Source: an uncultured Megasphaera sp.
Lineage (GTDB): Bacteria > Bacillota > Negativicutes > Veillonellales > Megasphaeraceae
NCBI GenBank assembly: GCA_900548635.1
Contig: URLP01000034.1
Coordinates: 1-14,689 of the forward strand
Reading direction: 5' to 3'
Length of the DNA stretch: 14,689 nucleotides
A program made the translations under genes and the position numbers. Below the pieces are notes generated by a model. That model had not been told where the DNA came from and made no database searches. It saw only the letters and a program-made list of their open reading frames with translations. Shown piece after piece: positions 6,280 to 13,222 of this stretch (position 1 is the stretch's first letter; every line of letters begins with the position of its first letter).

Positions 6280-7257
6280 ATGGAAGATACGACACTCCGC
6301 ATGGTCTACATCTTCACGGATATCATCGTGCCCATGCTCGTCGGCTACACGGCCAAACGCCGCCGCTGGCTGACGCCGGCGCAGACGAACTGGCTCATCC
6401 ACTTCAACATCATCGTCGTCGTCACGGTTCTGACGTTGCTCAGCTTCTGGGTCCTGCCCCTGCGTACGGACCTCCTCAGCCTGCCCTTCTTCGCCTTTTT
6501 CAACGGCCTCCTGCCCTTATTCGTCGTCCTCCTCCTGGGGCGACAGCGCAAATTTACGGACTTCGTCGACCGGGGCAGCTACCTCATCGCCGCCATCCCC
6601 GCCAACACGGGCATGCTCGGCGGCCTCTGCTGCTACATCCTTTACGGGGAAATGGCCTATGCCTACGTCCAGATTATCGGTGTCTTCCAGAACCTGCTGA
6701 TGTTCTTCGTTCTCTTCCCCATGGGCTACTATTACCAGCACGGCGGCAGGGAGCACAATTTTTTTGTCTTCTTCCGCAATAATTGGCAGGCTATCTTCAT
6801 CAACTGGAACCAGCTTTCCGTCGTGGCCATCTTCATCGGCATCGGCCTGCACGCCGCAGGTGTACCGAGGCCTGCCGTCTTTACGCCCGTCTTTCAGGCG
6901 CTGGTCCATGTCAGTGCCTGGGTCGCCCTGATTCCGGTCGGCTATCTCATCGATTTCTCCCACTTCAAGGCTTATGCCGCAAAGACCTTGGACCTCATCC
7001 CCATCAAGATGATCCTCACGCCGCTCGTCTCCTATTTCGTAGCCCTTCTCTTTACGTCGGATCCGGTCCTCCTGGGGACGATCATCATCGTTATGGCTAC
7101 GCCCTGTGCCATCAACGCCCTGATTACGGAGCGCCTCTATGACTTGAATGTCAACCTGGCCATGGCGCCGTTCATTACGACGCAGCTCCTCTATATCCTC
7201 ATTCTCTATCCCGCTTTTTACCTGCTCGTTTCCTTCGGGATCCTGCCGTTTAAATAA
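6280..7257 (+). CDS. AEC-family permease (auxin efflux carrier-like)
   Basis: A 325-residue membrane protein with about ten hydrophobic segments. It fits the AEC family (bile/arsenite/riboflavin transporter superfamily), which in bacteria includes malonate, malate and other carboxylate carriers. Supporting features are the early IIVPMLVGYTAKRR segment, the NTGMLGG motif in the first half and VMATPCAINALI in the second half; the last two resemble the paired Asn/Pro-containing crossover helices of the family. The central loop (YYYQHGGREHNF) is polar. The start at 6280 has GGAGGA directly upstream, and the site begins right after the exonuclease stop codon, which implies one transcript. The link to the exonuclease is probably only positional. 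Substrate unknown. Confidence 0.78.
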   Translation: MEDTTLRMVYIFTDIIVPMLVGYTAKRRRWLTPAQTNWLIHFNIIVVVTVLTLLSFWVLPLRTDLLSLPFFAFFNGLLPLFVVLLLGRQRKFTDFVDRGSYLIAAIPANTGMLGGLCCYILYGEMAYAYVQIIGVFQNLLMFFVLFPMGYYYQHGGREHNFFVFFRNNWQAIFINWNQLSVVAIFIGIGLHAAGVPRPAVFTPVFQALVHVSAWVALIPVGYLIDFSHFKAYAAKTLDLIPIKMILTPLVSYFVALLFTSDPVLLGTIIIVMATPCAINALITERLYDLNVNLAMAPFITTQLLYILILYPAFYLLVSFGILPFK

Positions 7258-7277
7258 TTTCAACAACGAGGTGTTCT

Positions 7278-7877
7278 ATGAAAACACAAAAAATCCGCAC
7301 CCTTTTGCTGTTCTTATTGCTCATTGCCGTCACCTTCAGCCTGACGGCATGCTACAAGATTTCCCTGAAAGAAAAACAAGTCGAAGGCATCGGCTCGACG
7401 ATTTCCCTGAAACTGCCGGGCAATCTGCAGAAGCTCGACTTCCCGGTCCCTGTGGACCCGCTGACGCAGCGCTATTTCAAGGGCAGCCGCCTCTATGGGG
7501 AAATGGACAGCGGACTCTACATCGCCATTTACACCAACAGCATCGACACGCAGCAGATGTACGACGACCTGCACATCAGTCAGGGCCAGTCCATCAGCCA
7601 GCGCCTGAACGATACGGCCGAAGCGGCGTCGGGCGCTGTCCTTTCCAAGATCAATGCCCAGAACGTCTCGGTCAGCCAGGACACGACGACGGTCAGCGGC
7701 AAGCACGCCGTCGTCCAGACCTTCACCTTTACGTATGAAGACAAGTCCATGCGCGCCCGCCTCATCGGCTTTGCTGACGGGCCGGCCACATGGATCGTCG
7801 TCGTCGCCTGCGACGGCAGCAAAGACGACAAAGTAAAACTCGCCGACGAAGTGCTCGATTCCATTTCAATACGCTGA
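7278..7877 (+). CDS. Lipoprotein of unknown function
   Basis: A 199-residue predicted lipoprotein. The signal is MKTQKIR plus a long Leu-rich core, with lipobox LTAC placing the lipidated Cys at residue 25. The mature part reads as a single small alpha/beta domain: GSTISLKLPGN near the start, a YFKGSRLYGEMDSGLYIAIYT strand pair, a polar helix-rich middle, then VSGKHAVVQTFTFTYEDKSMRARLIGF, TWIVVVAC and a final helix KVKLADEVLDSIS. This order is like the PsbP/DcrB fold of small exported proteins, but I infer that only from pattern. It lies 20 bp after the permease, with GAGG about 8 bases before the ATG, so it is probably the last gene of that operon. The spacer that follows is filled by a heptad repeat. 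Confidence 0.78.
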   Translation: MKTQKIRTLLLFLLLIAVTFSLTACYKISLKEKQVEGIGSTISLKLPGNLQKLDFPVPVDPLTQRYFKGSRLYGEMDSGLYIAIYTNSIDTQQMYDDLHISQGQSISQRLNDTAEAASGAVLSKINAQNVSVSQDTTTVSGKHAVVQTFTFTYEDKSMRARLIGFADGPATWIVVVACDGSKDDKVKLADEVLDSISIR

Positions 7878-7879
7878 CT

Positions 7880-7907
7880 ACAAACTAAAAACTGCAAACT
7901 ACAAACT
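7880..7907 (-). repeat. Heptad array, four AGTTTNY units, inverted
   Basis: On the plus strand these are four contiguous units ending AAACT (ACAAACT, AAAAACT, GCAAACT, ACAAACT). Read on the minus strand every unit is AGTTTNY. The array fills 28 of the 32 bases between two convergent genes (stops at 7877 and 7910), where a terminator would be expected. No hairpin repeat accompanies it. Confidence 0.85.
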
Positions 7908-7909
7908 CA

Positions 7910-8428
7910 TCACTCCTGCATCCGCTTATAGATAGGCAGTTTCTGCAGATGGCGCAGGGTGAAGACAGACGTAATGCCGATGAGGATGCCCGTACCCGTG
8001 CCGGCGACAGCCAGGATAGGCAGGTAGAGCATGATCTTGATATTCTCGACGACCAGCGAGGCGACGATGACCTGCCCCAGATTGTGGAAGATACCGCCGG
8101 CCGTGCTGACGCCGATGATGGAGAATTTCCCTGTCTGTTTGCAGAGCATCATGGCCCCCAAACTGAAGGCCGCGCCGGCGACGCTGTAGAAGAAGGCATT
8201 AATGCCGCCGCCAAAAGCCGTGGCCAGGATGATGCGCACGAGGAGAATAATGCAGACGTCGCGTTTGCGCGGCAGGGCATAGAGGGCGATGACCGTAATC
8301 AGGTTGGCCAGCCCCAGTTTCGCCCCAGGCGCGATGAAGGGCACGGGCAGCATGCCTTCGACGATATATAAAACCAATGATTGGGCAATGAAAAGGCCCA
8401 GGATGATGATGTGGAACGTCTTTTTCAT
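7910..8428 (-). CDS. Gx transporter family membrane protein (Hpre_diP_synt_I type)
   Basis: A 172-residue, highly hydrophobic protein of the family annotated as Gx transporter or heptaprenyl diphosphate synthase component I (PF07456). It has about five membrane segments. Typical family segments are FIAPGAKLGLANLITVIALY near the N-terminus, ILATAFGGGINAFFYSVAGA in the middle and GGIFHNLGQVIVASLV. The family resembles small ECF-type substrate-binding membrane proteins, and the synthase name is historical. The start at 8428 has GAGGT upstream, and the NusG domain II gene ends 9 bp before it. That is the usual pairing in Firmicutes, where the two often sit near redox or flavin genes. No such gene is beside them here. 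The cargo is unknown. Confidence 0.87.
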   Translation of the reverse strand: MKKTFHIIILGLFIAQSLVLYIVEGMLPVPFIAPGAKLGLANLITVIALYALPRKRDVCIILLVRIILATAFGGGINAFFYSVAGAAFSLGAMMLCKQTGKFSIIGVSTAGGIFHNLGQVIVASLVVENIKIMLYLPILAVAGTGTGILIGITSVFTLRHLQKLPIYKRMQE

Positions 8429-8437
8429 AAGTTACCT

Positions 8438-8836
8438 CTAATGGGCCGGAATGACATCCGGTTCGTCGCCGCCGGCAGACTTCACTTCCACCAAAACCTT
8501 GTGGGGCAGGCAGACGACAGTAGCACCGGGTTTGCTGACGAAGCCCTCGCTGATGCAGATTTTATCGGGACAATCGGCTTCGGTAATGCCGACGCTCTCG
8601 TCTTTGACGACGATGAGATTGTAGCCCTTATCGGTCTTGATGGGAATCGTATCTGTACCGTGATGGCCCGATAAGGGGATTTCTTTATAGTCCCTGCCGT
8701 CGACCTGGATGACGGCGTAGGTCCGGCTGAGAGACGCGTCATTGCCGTTCAGATAAAAAACGGCTTCCGGTGTAAGCGATAAGACGAGGAGAATCGCGAT
8801 GAGCACGATGTCCCATTTTGTAATAATATGTTTCAT
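8438..8836 (-). CDS. NusG domain II-containing membrane-anchored protein
   Basis: A 132-residue protein with one N-terminal membrane segment (residues 9-28) and an extracytoplasmic NusG_II domain. The signature is strong: DCPDKICISEGFVSKPGATVVCLPH, with Cys at 89, 94 and 109 and the CLPH turn. Those three cysteines suggest metal or redox binding, but the family role is unproven. The frame is open upstream to 8884, but the ATG at 8836 is preferred because the hydrophobic anchor follows directly (MKHIITKWDIVLIAI). The ribosome-binding site (GGAAA) is weak. It forms an operon with the Gx transporter gene (9-bp gap) and is divergent from the TPR lipoprotein, with only 33 bp between the two start codons. 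Confidence 0.85.
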   Translation of the reverse strand: MKHIITKWDIVLIAILLVLSLTPEAVFYLNGNDASLSRTYAVIQVDGRDYKEIPLSGHHGTDTIPIKTDKGYNLIVVKDESVGITEADCPDKICISEGFVSKPGATVVCLPHKVLVEVKSAGGDEPDVIPAH

Positions 8837-8869
8837 ATAGTTTCCAGACTGACGAACAGGAGAATGAAA

Positions 8870-9523
8870 ATGAAGAAAAAACATTTGGCCGTCCTGCTCC
8901 TCCTGGCACTGGCCGTCGGGAGCAGTGGCTGCAGCACGAAGCCGGCCTCTTCCCAGCAGGCGCCGGCCGCACAGGAAGCACAGACCCAGTCTCAGGCACC
9001 GGCCATCAAAGCCGATTCCAAAGCCTGCAGCGACGCGGCCCTGAAGAAATACCAGGCCGGTGACTACGCCGGCGCCCTGGCCGACTTCGACAAAGCCCTT
9101 TCCCTCGACGCCAATAACTATGAAGCGCTGAGCAATAAAGGCGTCACCCTGGCCATGCGCGGCAACAGTACGGGCAGCAAAGACGACGTCGCCCAGGGCA
9201 TTGCCCTGATTGAAAAAGCCCTCAAGCTGGCCCCGAAGGACACGTCGTCCTTTTACAACCTGGCCCTGGCCTACAAAATCGACGGCCAGTACGACAAGGC
9301 CATTACGTATTTCAAGAATGTCATCGCCGCCGATCCCAGCAATACCTGGAGCTACTACGGCATCGCCACGATTTACGGCGACTTGGGCAAAGCCGATGAA
9401 GCCCTGCCCTATTTAAAACAGGCTATCGACCTGGGCGGTGAAGAGGTCCGGGACGCAGCGCGGACGCAGAGTCACTTCGACAAAATCCGCAGCAACAAGC
9501 AGTTCCAGACCATTGTCCATTGA
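8870..9523 (+). CDS. TPR-repeat lipoprotein
   Basis: A 217-residue lipoprotein that probably acts as a protein-binding scaffold on the outer face of a membrane. The signal is MKKKHLAVLLLLALAV with a lipobox ending SSGC (lipidated Cys at residue 21). A flexible Ala/Pro/Gln linker (about 25-48) follows, then about four tetratricopeptide repeats: one around GDYAGALADFDKALSLDAN, one with an insert (MRGNSTGSKDD) around residues 87-126, one at SSFYNLALAYKIDGQYDKAI, and one at SYYGIATIYGDLGKADEA. The frame runs upstream to 8828, but ATG 8870 has AGGAG at 8858-8862, 7 bases before it, and the signal peptide starts there. Its last base abuts the stop codon of convergent gmhA. Partner unknown. Confidence 0.85.
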   Translation: MKKKHLAVLLLLALAVGSSGCSTKPASSQQAPAAQEAQTQSQAPAIKADSKACSDAALKKYQAGDYAGALADFDKALSLDANNYEALSNKGVTLAMRGNSTGSKDDVAQGIALIEKALKLAPKDTSSFYNLALAYKIDGQYDKAITYFKNVIAADPSNTWSYYGIATIYGDLGKADEALPYLKQAIDLGGEEVRDAARTQSHFDKIRSNKQFQTIVH

Positions 9524-10081
9524 TCACATATCTTTTTCAGCGATTTCGCAGAGGATATGGCCGATCATGATATGCATTTCCTGGGCCCGTGCCGTCACTT
9601 TTGCCGGTACGGCCAGGCAGATGTCGCAGGCGTCTTTCATTTTGCCGCCACCGTAGGCCGTCATGCCGATGACCTTGAGGCCTTTTTCATGGGCTTCGTC
9701 GATGGCTTCGAGGACATTGCGGCTGTTTCCCGATGTCGAGATGGCAACAAGGATGTCACCGGCATCGCCTAAGGCCTGGACCTGACGGCGGAAGACCGTG
9801 TCGAAGCCGTAGTCATTGCCGACAGCCGTGAGGATCGACGTATCGACAGTCAGGGCCACAGCCGGGAAAGCCCGCCGTTCCTTCTGGAAGCGGCCGACGA
9901 TTTCGGCAGCCAAATGCTGGGAATCAGCCGCACTGCCGCCGTTGCCGCAAAAAAGGATTTTATGACCTGAAGCCAGGGCGCCTTTAAAAAGGGCCCCGGC
10001 TTTTTCAATATCCGGAATCAGTGCCGCCGTCGCTTCGAGGACAGCAGCGTGTTCTTTCATACGTTCTTCAACAAGACTCAT
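9524..10081 (-). CDS. gmhA: Phosphoheptose (sedoheptulose 7-phosphate) isomerase GmhA
   Basis: This enzyme converts D-sedoheptulose 7-phosphate to D-glycero-D-manno-heptose 7-phosphate, the first step in making LPS core or surface-glycan heptose. The 185-residue protein is a single SIS domain. GNGGSAADSQHLAAE (from residue 46) and ISTSGNS (114-120) bind the sugar phosphate. H56, E60, Q167 and H175 match the spacing of the E. coli zinc and catalytic residues H61, E65, Q172 and H180. The frame is open further upstream, but ATG 10081 with AGGAGG four bases before it is the start, 8 bp after the carbonic anhydrase stop. It is the last gene of the gltA-like operon. No gmhB, hldE or waa gene is next to it, so the rest of the heptose pathway must lie elsewhere. 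It supports a diderm host. Confidence 0.93.
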   Translation of the reverse strand: MSLVEERMKEHAAVLEATAALIPDIEKAGALFKGALASGHKILFCGNGGSAADSQHLAAEIVGRFQKERRAFPAVALTVDTSILTAVGNDYGFDTVFRRQVQALGDAGDILVAISTSGNSRNVLEAIDEAHEKGLKVIGMTAYGGGKMKDACDICLAVPAKVTARAQEMHIMIGHILCEIAEKDM

Positions 10082-10089
10082 AAGACCTC

Positions 10090-10653
10090 CTATTTCCGGT
10101 CTCCATCGTCGACGACGCGGATTTCGCCCGTGTGCGGATGGATGACCATGCCGTAAATCGTAAGGGATGAAGGCAGATAGGGATTGCGGCGCAGGCGCTC
10201 TACGGTGTCGCAGACAGAAGCATCGACATCCGTAATCGGGTCGGCCCACTGTTCAAGCTTCGGACGGACCGCGGCGATGGCTTTTTCGTCGATGCCTTCT
10301 TCGGCCATGTGGCGGCAGAGGCTGTCTGCCGTCGTCTTGAGCATGCCGCAGTCATCATGGCCCATGACGATGATGTCGTGGACGTGCAGTTCATAGACGG
10401 CGACCATAAGGCTGCCGATGACGCTGTCGAAATCTTCAAAGGCCGTATTGCCGGCGACTTTGATCAGTTTCGCTTCGCCGCGGGCAAGGCCCATGGCCGG
10501 TTCGAGGAAGCTCAAAAGGCGCGTATCCATACAGGTCAGGACGGCCAGATTGCGGCTCGGATACTTACTGATACTGTCAAAGCCGCCTTGAGATAAGGAT
10601 TGTTTGACGAAGGCTTCATTGGCCTTCAGGATCTGCCGTGTCAATTCGCTCAT
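10090..10653 (-). CDS. Beta-class carbonic anhydrase
   Basis: A cytoplasmic zinc enzyme that interconverts CO2 and bicarbonate, 187 residues. Zinc ligands are visible as C41 in TCMDTR, H99 and C102 in GHDDCG. D43 and R45 form the catalytic Asp-Arg pair of beta-carbonic anhydrases. VAGNTAFEDFDSVIGSL between them fits the family. The size and GHDDCGM motif place it with short bacterial forms rather than plant-type forms. The start at 10653 has AAGGAGGT (10662-10669), 8 bases upstream and overlapping the stop codon of the flavoprotein gene, so translation of the two is likely coupled. It could supply bicarbonate for carboxylases or help pH control. Nothing in the neighbourhood says which. Confidence 0.93.
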   Translation of the reverse strand: MSELTRQILKANEAFVKQSLSQGGFDSISKYPSRNLAVLTCMDTRLLSFLEPAMGLARGEAKLIKVAGNTAFEDFDSVIGSLMVAVYELHVHDIIVMGHDDCGMLKTTADSLCRHMAEEGIDEKAIAAVRPKLEQWADPITDVDASVCDTVERLRRNPYLPSSLTIYGMVIHPHTGEIRVVDDGDRK

Positions 10654-10666
10654 CCTTAGGACCTCC

Positions 10667-12031
10667 TTATGCTTTTGCCTGCGCAGCCGCCATGATTCTG
10701 CGGGCTTTCAAATACTGATCGATGCCGGCAGCGGTCCTGCGGCCTTCGCGCATGGCCAAAACGACGGTCTGCGGTTTGTGGACGATATCACCGGCAGCAA
10801 AAATACCTTCTTTGCTGGTCATGCCGTAGGGCATCTCTTTGACGGCGATGTAGCCGTCATCGTTGGCATCGACGCCGAGGGCTTTAACGACGGGCAGTTC
10901 CGGCTTGTTGCCGATGGCTGCGATGATTTTATTGGCCGGAACGACGCCGAACTCCCCTGTCGGTACCATCGTCGCGTCTTCGAGAATCTGCTGCTTTTCA
11001 TATTTTAGTCCTTCTACATAATCCGTGCCGACGACGGCTTTCGGTGCCGAATAGAACTGAAACTGGACGCCGTCGGCCTTGGCTTCTTCGTATTCCGAAG
11101 GCAGGCACTTCATGTTCTTTTCCGCCCGGCGGTAGACGATCTTGACGTCCGCACCGAGGCGCAGGGACGTACGGGCCGCATCGATGGCGACATTGCCGGC
11201 ACCGACGACGATGACCTGATCGCCTTTTTTGACAGGCAGGTCTTCGAGAGCGACTTCACCGCACTGGACGCGCTGGACGTCGCGCAGGAACTGTTCTGCA
11301 TCGACGACGCCGTCGAGGGTATCGTTGTCGACGCCGAGGTTCCAGGCATTCATCGTGCCGATGGCGATGAAGACGGCGTCAAATTTCTGCTGCAGTTCTG
11401 CAAAAGGTTTATCGATTCCGATTTTAACGTTATATTCAATGGTCACGCCCATGTCCGTCAGGGCCTTTGCTTCGCGCTGGAGCAGTTCCTTGTGGAGGCG
11501 GAAGGTCGGGATGCCGTAGGTCATGGTGCCGCCGGGCTGGGACGCCGCTTCAAAGATCGTGACGTCATAGTCGAGCTTTGCCAGTTCCCGGGCCGCTGCC
11601 ATGCCTGCCGGACCGCAGCCGATGACGGCGACGCGGCCTGCCGTTTTTTTGCTGACAGAGTTAGGCAGGAAAGCGCCTTCAAAAGCGATGTCCGCGATGA
11701 AGCGTTCGATTTTGCCGATTTCCACATGTTTTCCCTTTTTGCCGAGGACGCAGTGGCCTTCACACTGCTTTTCCCTCGGACAGACGCGGCCGCAGATAGC
11801 CGGCAGGTCGCTGTGATTATAGACAATTTCCGCAGCCATGCCGAAATCCCCTTCGGTTACGGCGTGGATGAAAGTCGGGATATCATTTTCAATCGGGCAG
11901 CCCTTGCGGCACTGCGGTACTTTGCAGTTCAGGCAGCGTCTGGCTTCGGCAACGACTTCCGCCAGTGTATAATCAGTATCATGCATGGGTTCTTCATGGA
12001 AAGAAGCCAGTGGATTCTTCATATCGGACAT
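10667..12031 (-). CDS. GltA-type NAD(P)H flavoprotein oxidoreductase (glutamate synthase small-subunit-like)
   Basis: A 454-residue iron-sulfur flavoprotein of the glutamate synthase small chain/NfnB/SudA family, which moves electrons between NAD(P)H and a partner through FAD and [4Fe-4S] clusters. The N-terminus has two cysteine sets: C33, C36, C41, C45 and C80, C84, C90, C94. Next are the FAD fold VIGCGPAGMAAARELAK, the NAD(P)H fold VVGAGNVAIDAARTSLRLG and the final IFAAGDIVHKP motif. The frame extends to a GTG at 12043, but that GTG lies in the AAAGGTGG ribosome-binding site (12040-12047), so ATG 12031 is the likely start. No large glutamate synthase subunit or nfnA gene adjoins it. It may act as a stand-alone GltA-type glutamate synthase or serve another redox partner; sequence alone does not decide. 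Confidence 0.88.
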   Translation of the reverse strand: MSDMKNPLASFHEEPMHDTDYTLAEVVAEARRCLNCKVPQCRKGCPIENDIPTFIHAVTEGDFGMAAEIVYNHSDLPAICGRVCPREKQCEGHCVLGKKGKHVEIGKIERFIADIAFEGAFLPNSVSKKTAGRVAVIGCGPAGMAAARELAKLDYDVTIFEAASQPGGTMTYGIPTFRLHKELLQREAKALTDMGVTIEYNVKIGIDKPFAELQQKFDAVFIAIGTMNAWNLGVDNDTLDGVVDAEQFLRDVQRVQCGEVALEDLPVKKGDQVIVVGAGNVAIDAARTSLRLGADVKIVYRRAEKNMKCLPSEYEEAKADGVQFQFYSAPKAVVGTDYVEGLKYEKQQILEDATMVPTGEFGVVPANKIIAAIGNKPELPVVKALGVDANDDGYIAVKEMPYGMTSKEGIFAAGDIVHKPQTVVLAMREGRRTAAGIDQYLKARRIMAAAQAKA

Positions 12032-12059
12032 AGGGTATACCACCTTTCAGATAAAAAAA

Positions 12060-12136
12060 TGGTGCGCCCAAGATGACTCGAACATCCGACACGCAGTTTA
12101 GGAAACTGCTGCTCTATCCAGCTGAGCTATGGGCGC
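12060..12136 (-). tRNA. tRNA-Arg, anticodon CCU
   Basis: A full cloverleaf on the minus strand. The acceptor pairs are GCGCCCA with TGGGCGC. The D-arm is GCTC...GAGC. The anticodon stem GCAGT/ACTGC encloses loop TTCCTAA, so the anticodon is CCU (bases 12102-12100), which reads the rare Arg codon AGG. The T-arm has TTCGAGT. The 3' CCA is encoded (12062-12060), and without it the gene spans 12063-12136. A T7 run follows at once (12059-12053), then the ribosome-binding site of the flavoprotein gene. Confidence 0.96.
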
Positions 12137-12167
12137 ACATGGCACACAGGACACTGCGTGCAGATTA

Positions 12168-12176
12168 ATCATACCA
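12168..12176 (-). promoter_or_regulatory. Promoter of tRNA-Arg
   Basis: Read on the minus strand: TGG then TATGAT (12173-12168), an extended -10. The -35 region 17 bp upstream (TTTATT) matches poorly. The start near 12161 would leave a leader of about 25 bases before the mature tRNA. It is the only promoter I can see upstream of the flavoprotein, carbonic anhydrase and gmhA operon. Confidence 0.55.
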
Positions 12177-12223
12177 TGAAACGGCAAAAAAATAAAGGTT
12201 TGGGTCCATGAAAAAAAGGCCTA

Positions 12224-12252
12224 TTGCAAGTCCTCCCAACACTCTCTATAAT
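12224..12252 (+). promoter_or_regulatory. Promoter of the murQ operon
   Basis: A -35 TTGCAA (12224-12229), a 17-bp spacer and a perfect -10 TATAAT (12247-12252). The start would be near 12258, giving a 50-base leader. The spacing and the -10 box make this one of the best promoters in the window. I see no clear operator palindrome or cre-like site around it. Confidence 0.75.
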
Positions 12253-12307
12253 TAGAATTGTATATTTGAAAATGATAGAATACTTGCGATGAAAGAAAGG
12301 AAAGACT

Positions 12308-13222
12308 ATGATTGAACTGGATAGACTGGCTACGGAACAGCGCAACAGCCGCAGTCAGCACATCGACAGCGTCTCGACGGAAGAGATGCTGCGTATTATA
12401 AATGAAGAAGACCACAAGGTTGCCGACGCGGTCGGCGCCATCATTCCGGCTATTGCCCGCGCCGTTGACGTCATCGCCGACAGCCTGCGCGGCGGCAGCC
12501 GCCTCTTTTACATGGGTTCCGGCACGTCGGGCCGCCTGGGCATCCTCGACGCCGTCGAATGCCCGCCGACGTACAGCACGGACCCGGACCGCATCCAGGG
12601 CCTCATCGCCGGCGGCTACGAAGCCATCTTCCGGGCCAAAGAAGGCGCCGAAGATTCGCCGCAGCTGGGCAAAGAGGATTTAATGGCTAAAAAGCTGACG
12701 AAAGATGATGTCGTCGTCGGCCTCAGCGCCTCAGGTCGCACGCCTTACGTCGTCGGCGGCCTGACTTATGCCAAAAGCGTCGGCGCCGCGACGATTGCAA
12801 TCGACTGCTCGCCTAATTCTGCCATCGGCAAATGTGCCGACATCGATCTCTGCGCCGTCGTCGGTCCGGAAGTCGTCACAGGCTCGACGCGCATGAAGGC
12901 CGGCACGGCCCAGAAAATGATTGCCAACATGCTCTCGACGGGCGCCATGATCCGCCTGGGCAAAGTCTACGGCAACCTGATGGTCGATGTCAAATCGTCC
13001 AACCAGAAGCTGGAAGAACGGGCACGGCGCATCGTCATGACAGCGACGGGCTGCACGCGCAGCCAGGCCGTATCTGCTCTGAAAGCAAGCGGCGGCCGGG
13101 CCAAGACAGCCATCGTCATGGTCCTCCTGGATATCCCGGCAGACGCAGCCGAAGCACGGCTTAACGCCGCTCACGGCTATGTCGCCGCCGTTCTCAAGGA
13201 GGTTGCCCATGGATTACGATAA
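12308..13222 (+). CDS. murQ: N-acetylmuramic acid 6-phosphate etherase MurQ
   Basis: A cytoplasmic lyase that removes the D-lactyl ether from MurNAc 6-phosphate, giving GlcNAc 6-phosphate and D-lactate. The protein has 304 residues, normal for the family. The N-terminus IELDRLATEQRN is typical. The SIS fold holds YMGSGTSGRLGILDAVECPPT, with E84 matching catalytic Glu83 of E. coli MurQ. EGAED has E115, matching Glu114. LSASGRTPYV, EVVTGSTRMKAGTAQK and LMVDVKSSNQKL complete the signature. ATG 12308 follows AAAGGAAAG, and the alternative in-frame starts lie inside the conserved domain. The last 14 bases overlap the PTS gene, whose ribosome-binding site is inside murQ, implying coupled translation. 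No murR regulator is next to it within the window. Confidence 0.97.
   Translation: MIELDRLATEQRNSRSQHIDSVSTEEMLRIINEEDHKVADAVGAIIPAIARAVDVIADSLRGGSRLFYMGSGTSGRLGILDAVECPPTYSTDPDRIQGLIAGGYEAIFRAKEGAEDSPQLGKEDLMAKKLTKDDVVVGLSASGRTPYVVGGLTYAKSVGAATIAIDCSPNSAIGKCADIDLCAVVGPEVVTGSTRMKAGTAQKMIANMLSTGAMIRLGKVYGNLMVDVKSSNQKLEERARRIVMTATGCTRSQAVSALKASGGRAKTAIVMVLLDIPADAAEARLNAAHGYVAAVLKEVAHGLR

Noticed and set aside
5572..6402. Minus-strand open frame of 276 codons opposite the exonuclease
   Set aside because: It overlaps a DEDDh exonuclease with all catalytic residues and spans into the next gene; there is no start signal.
9524..10249. N-terminal extension of 56 residues on GmhA
   Set aside because: It is Arg/Pro/Ser-rich, overlaps the carbonic anhydrase gene and lacks a ribosome-binding site; ATG 10081 follows AGGAGG.
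12060..12136. tRNA-Arg as an integration (att) site
   Set aside because: No integrase, no duplicated 3' tRNA end and no composition change are seen on either side in the window.
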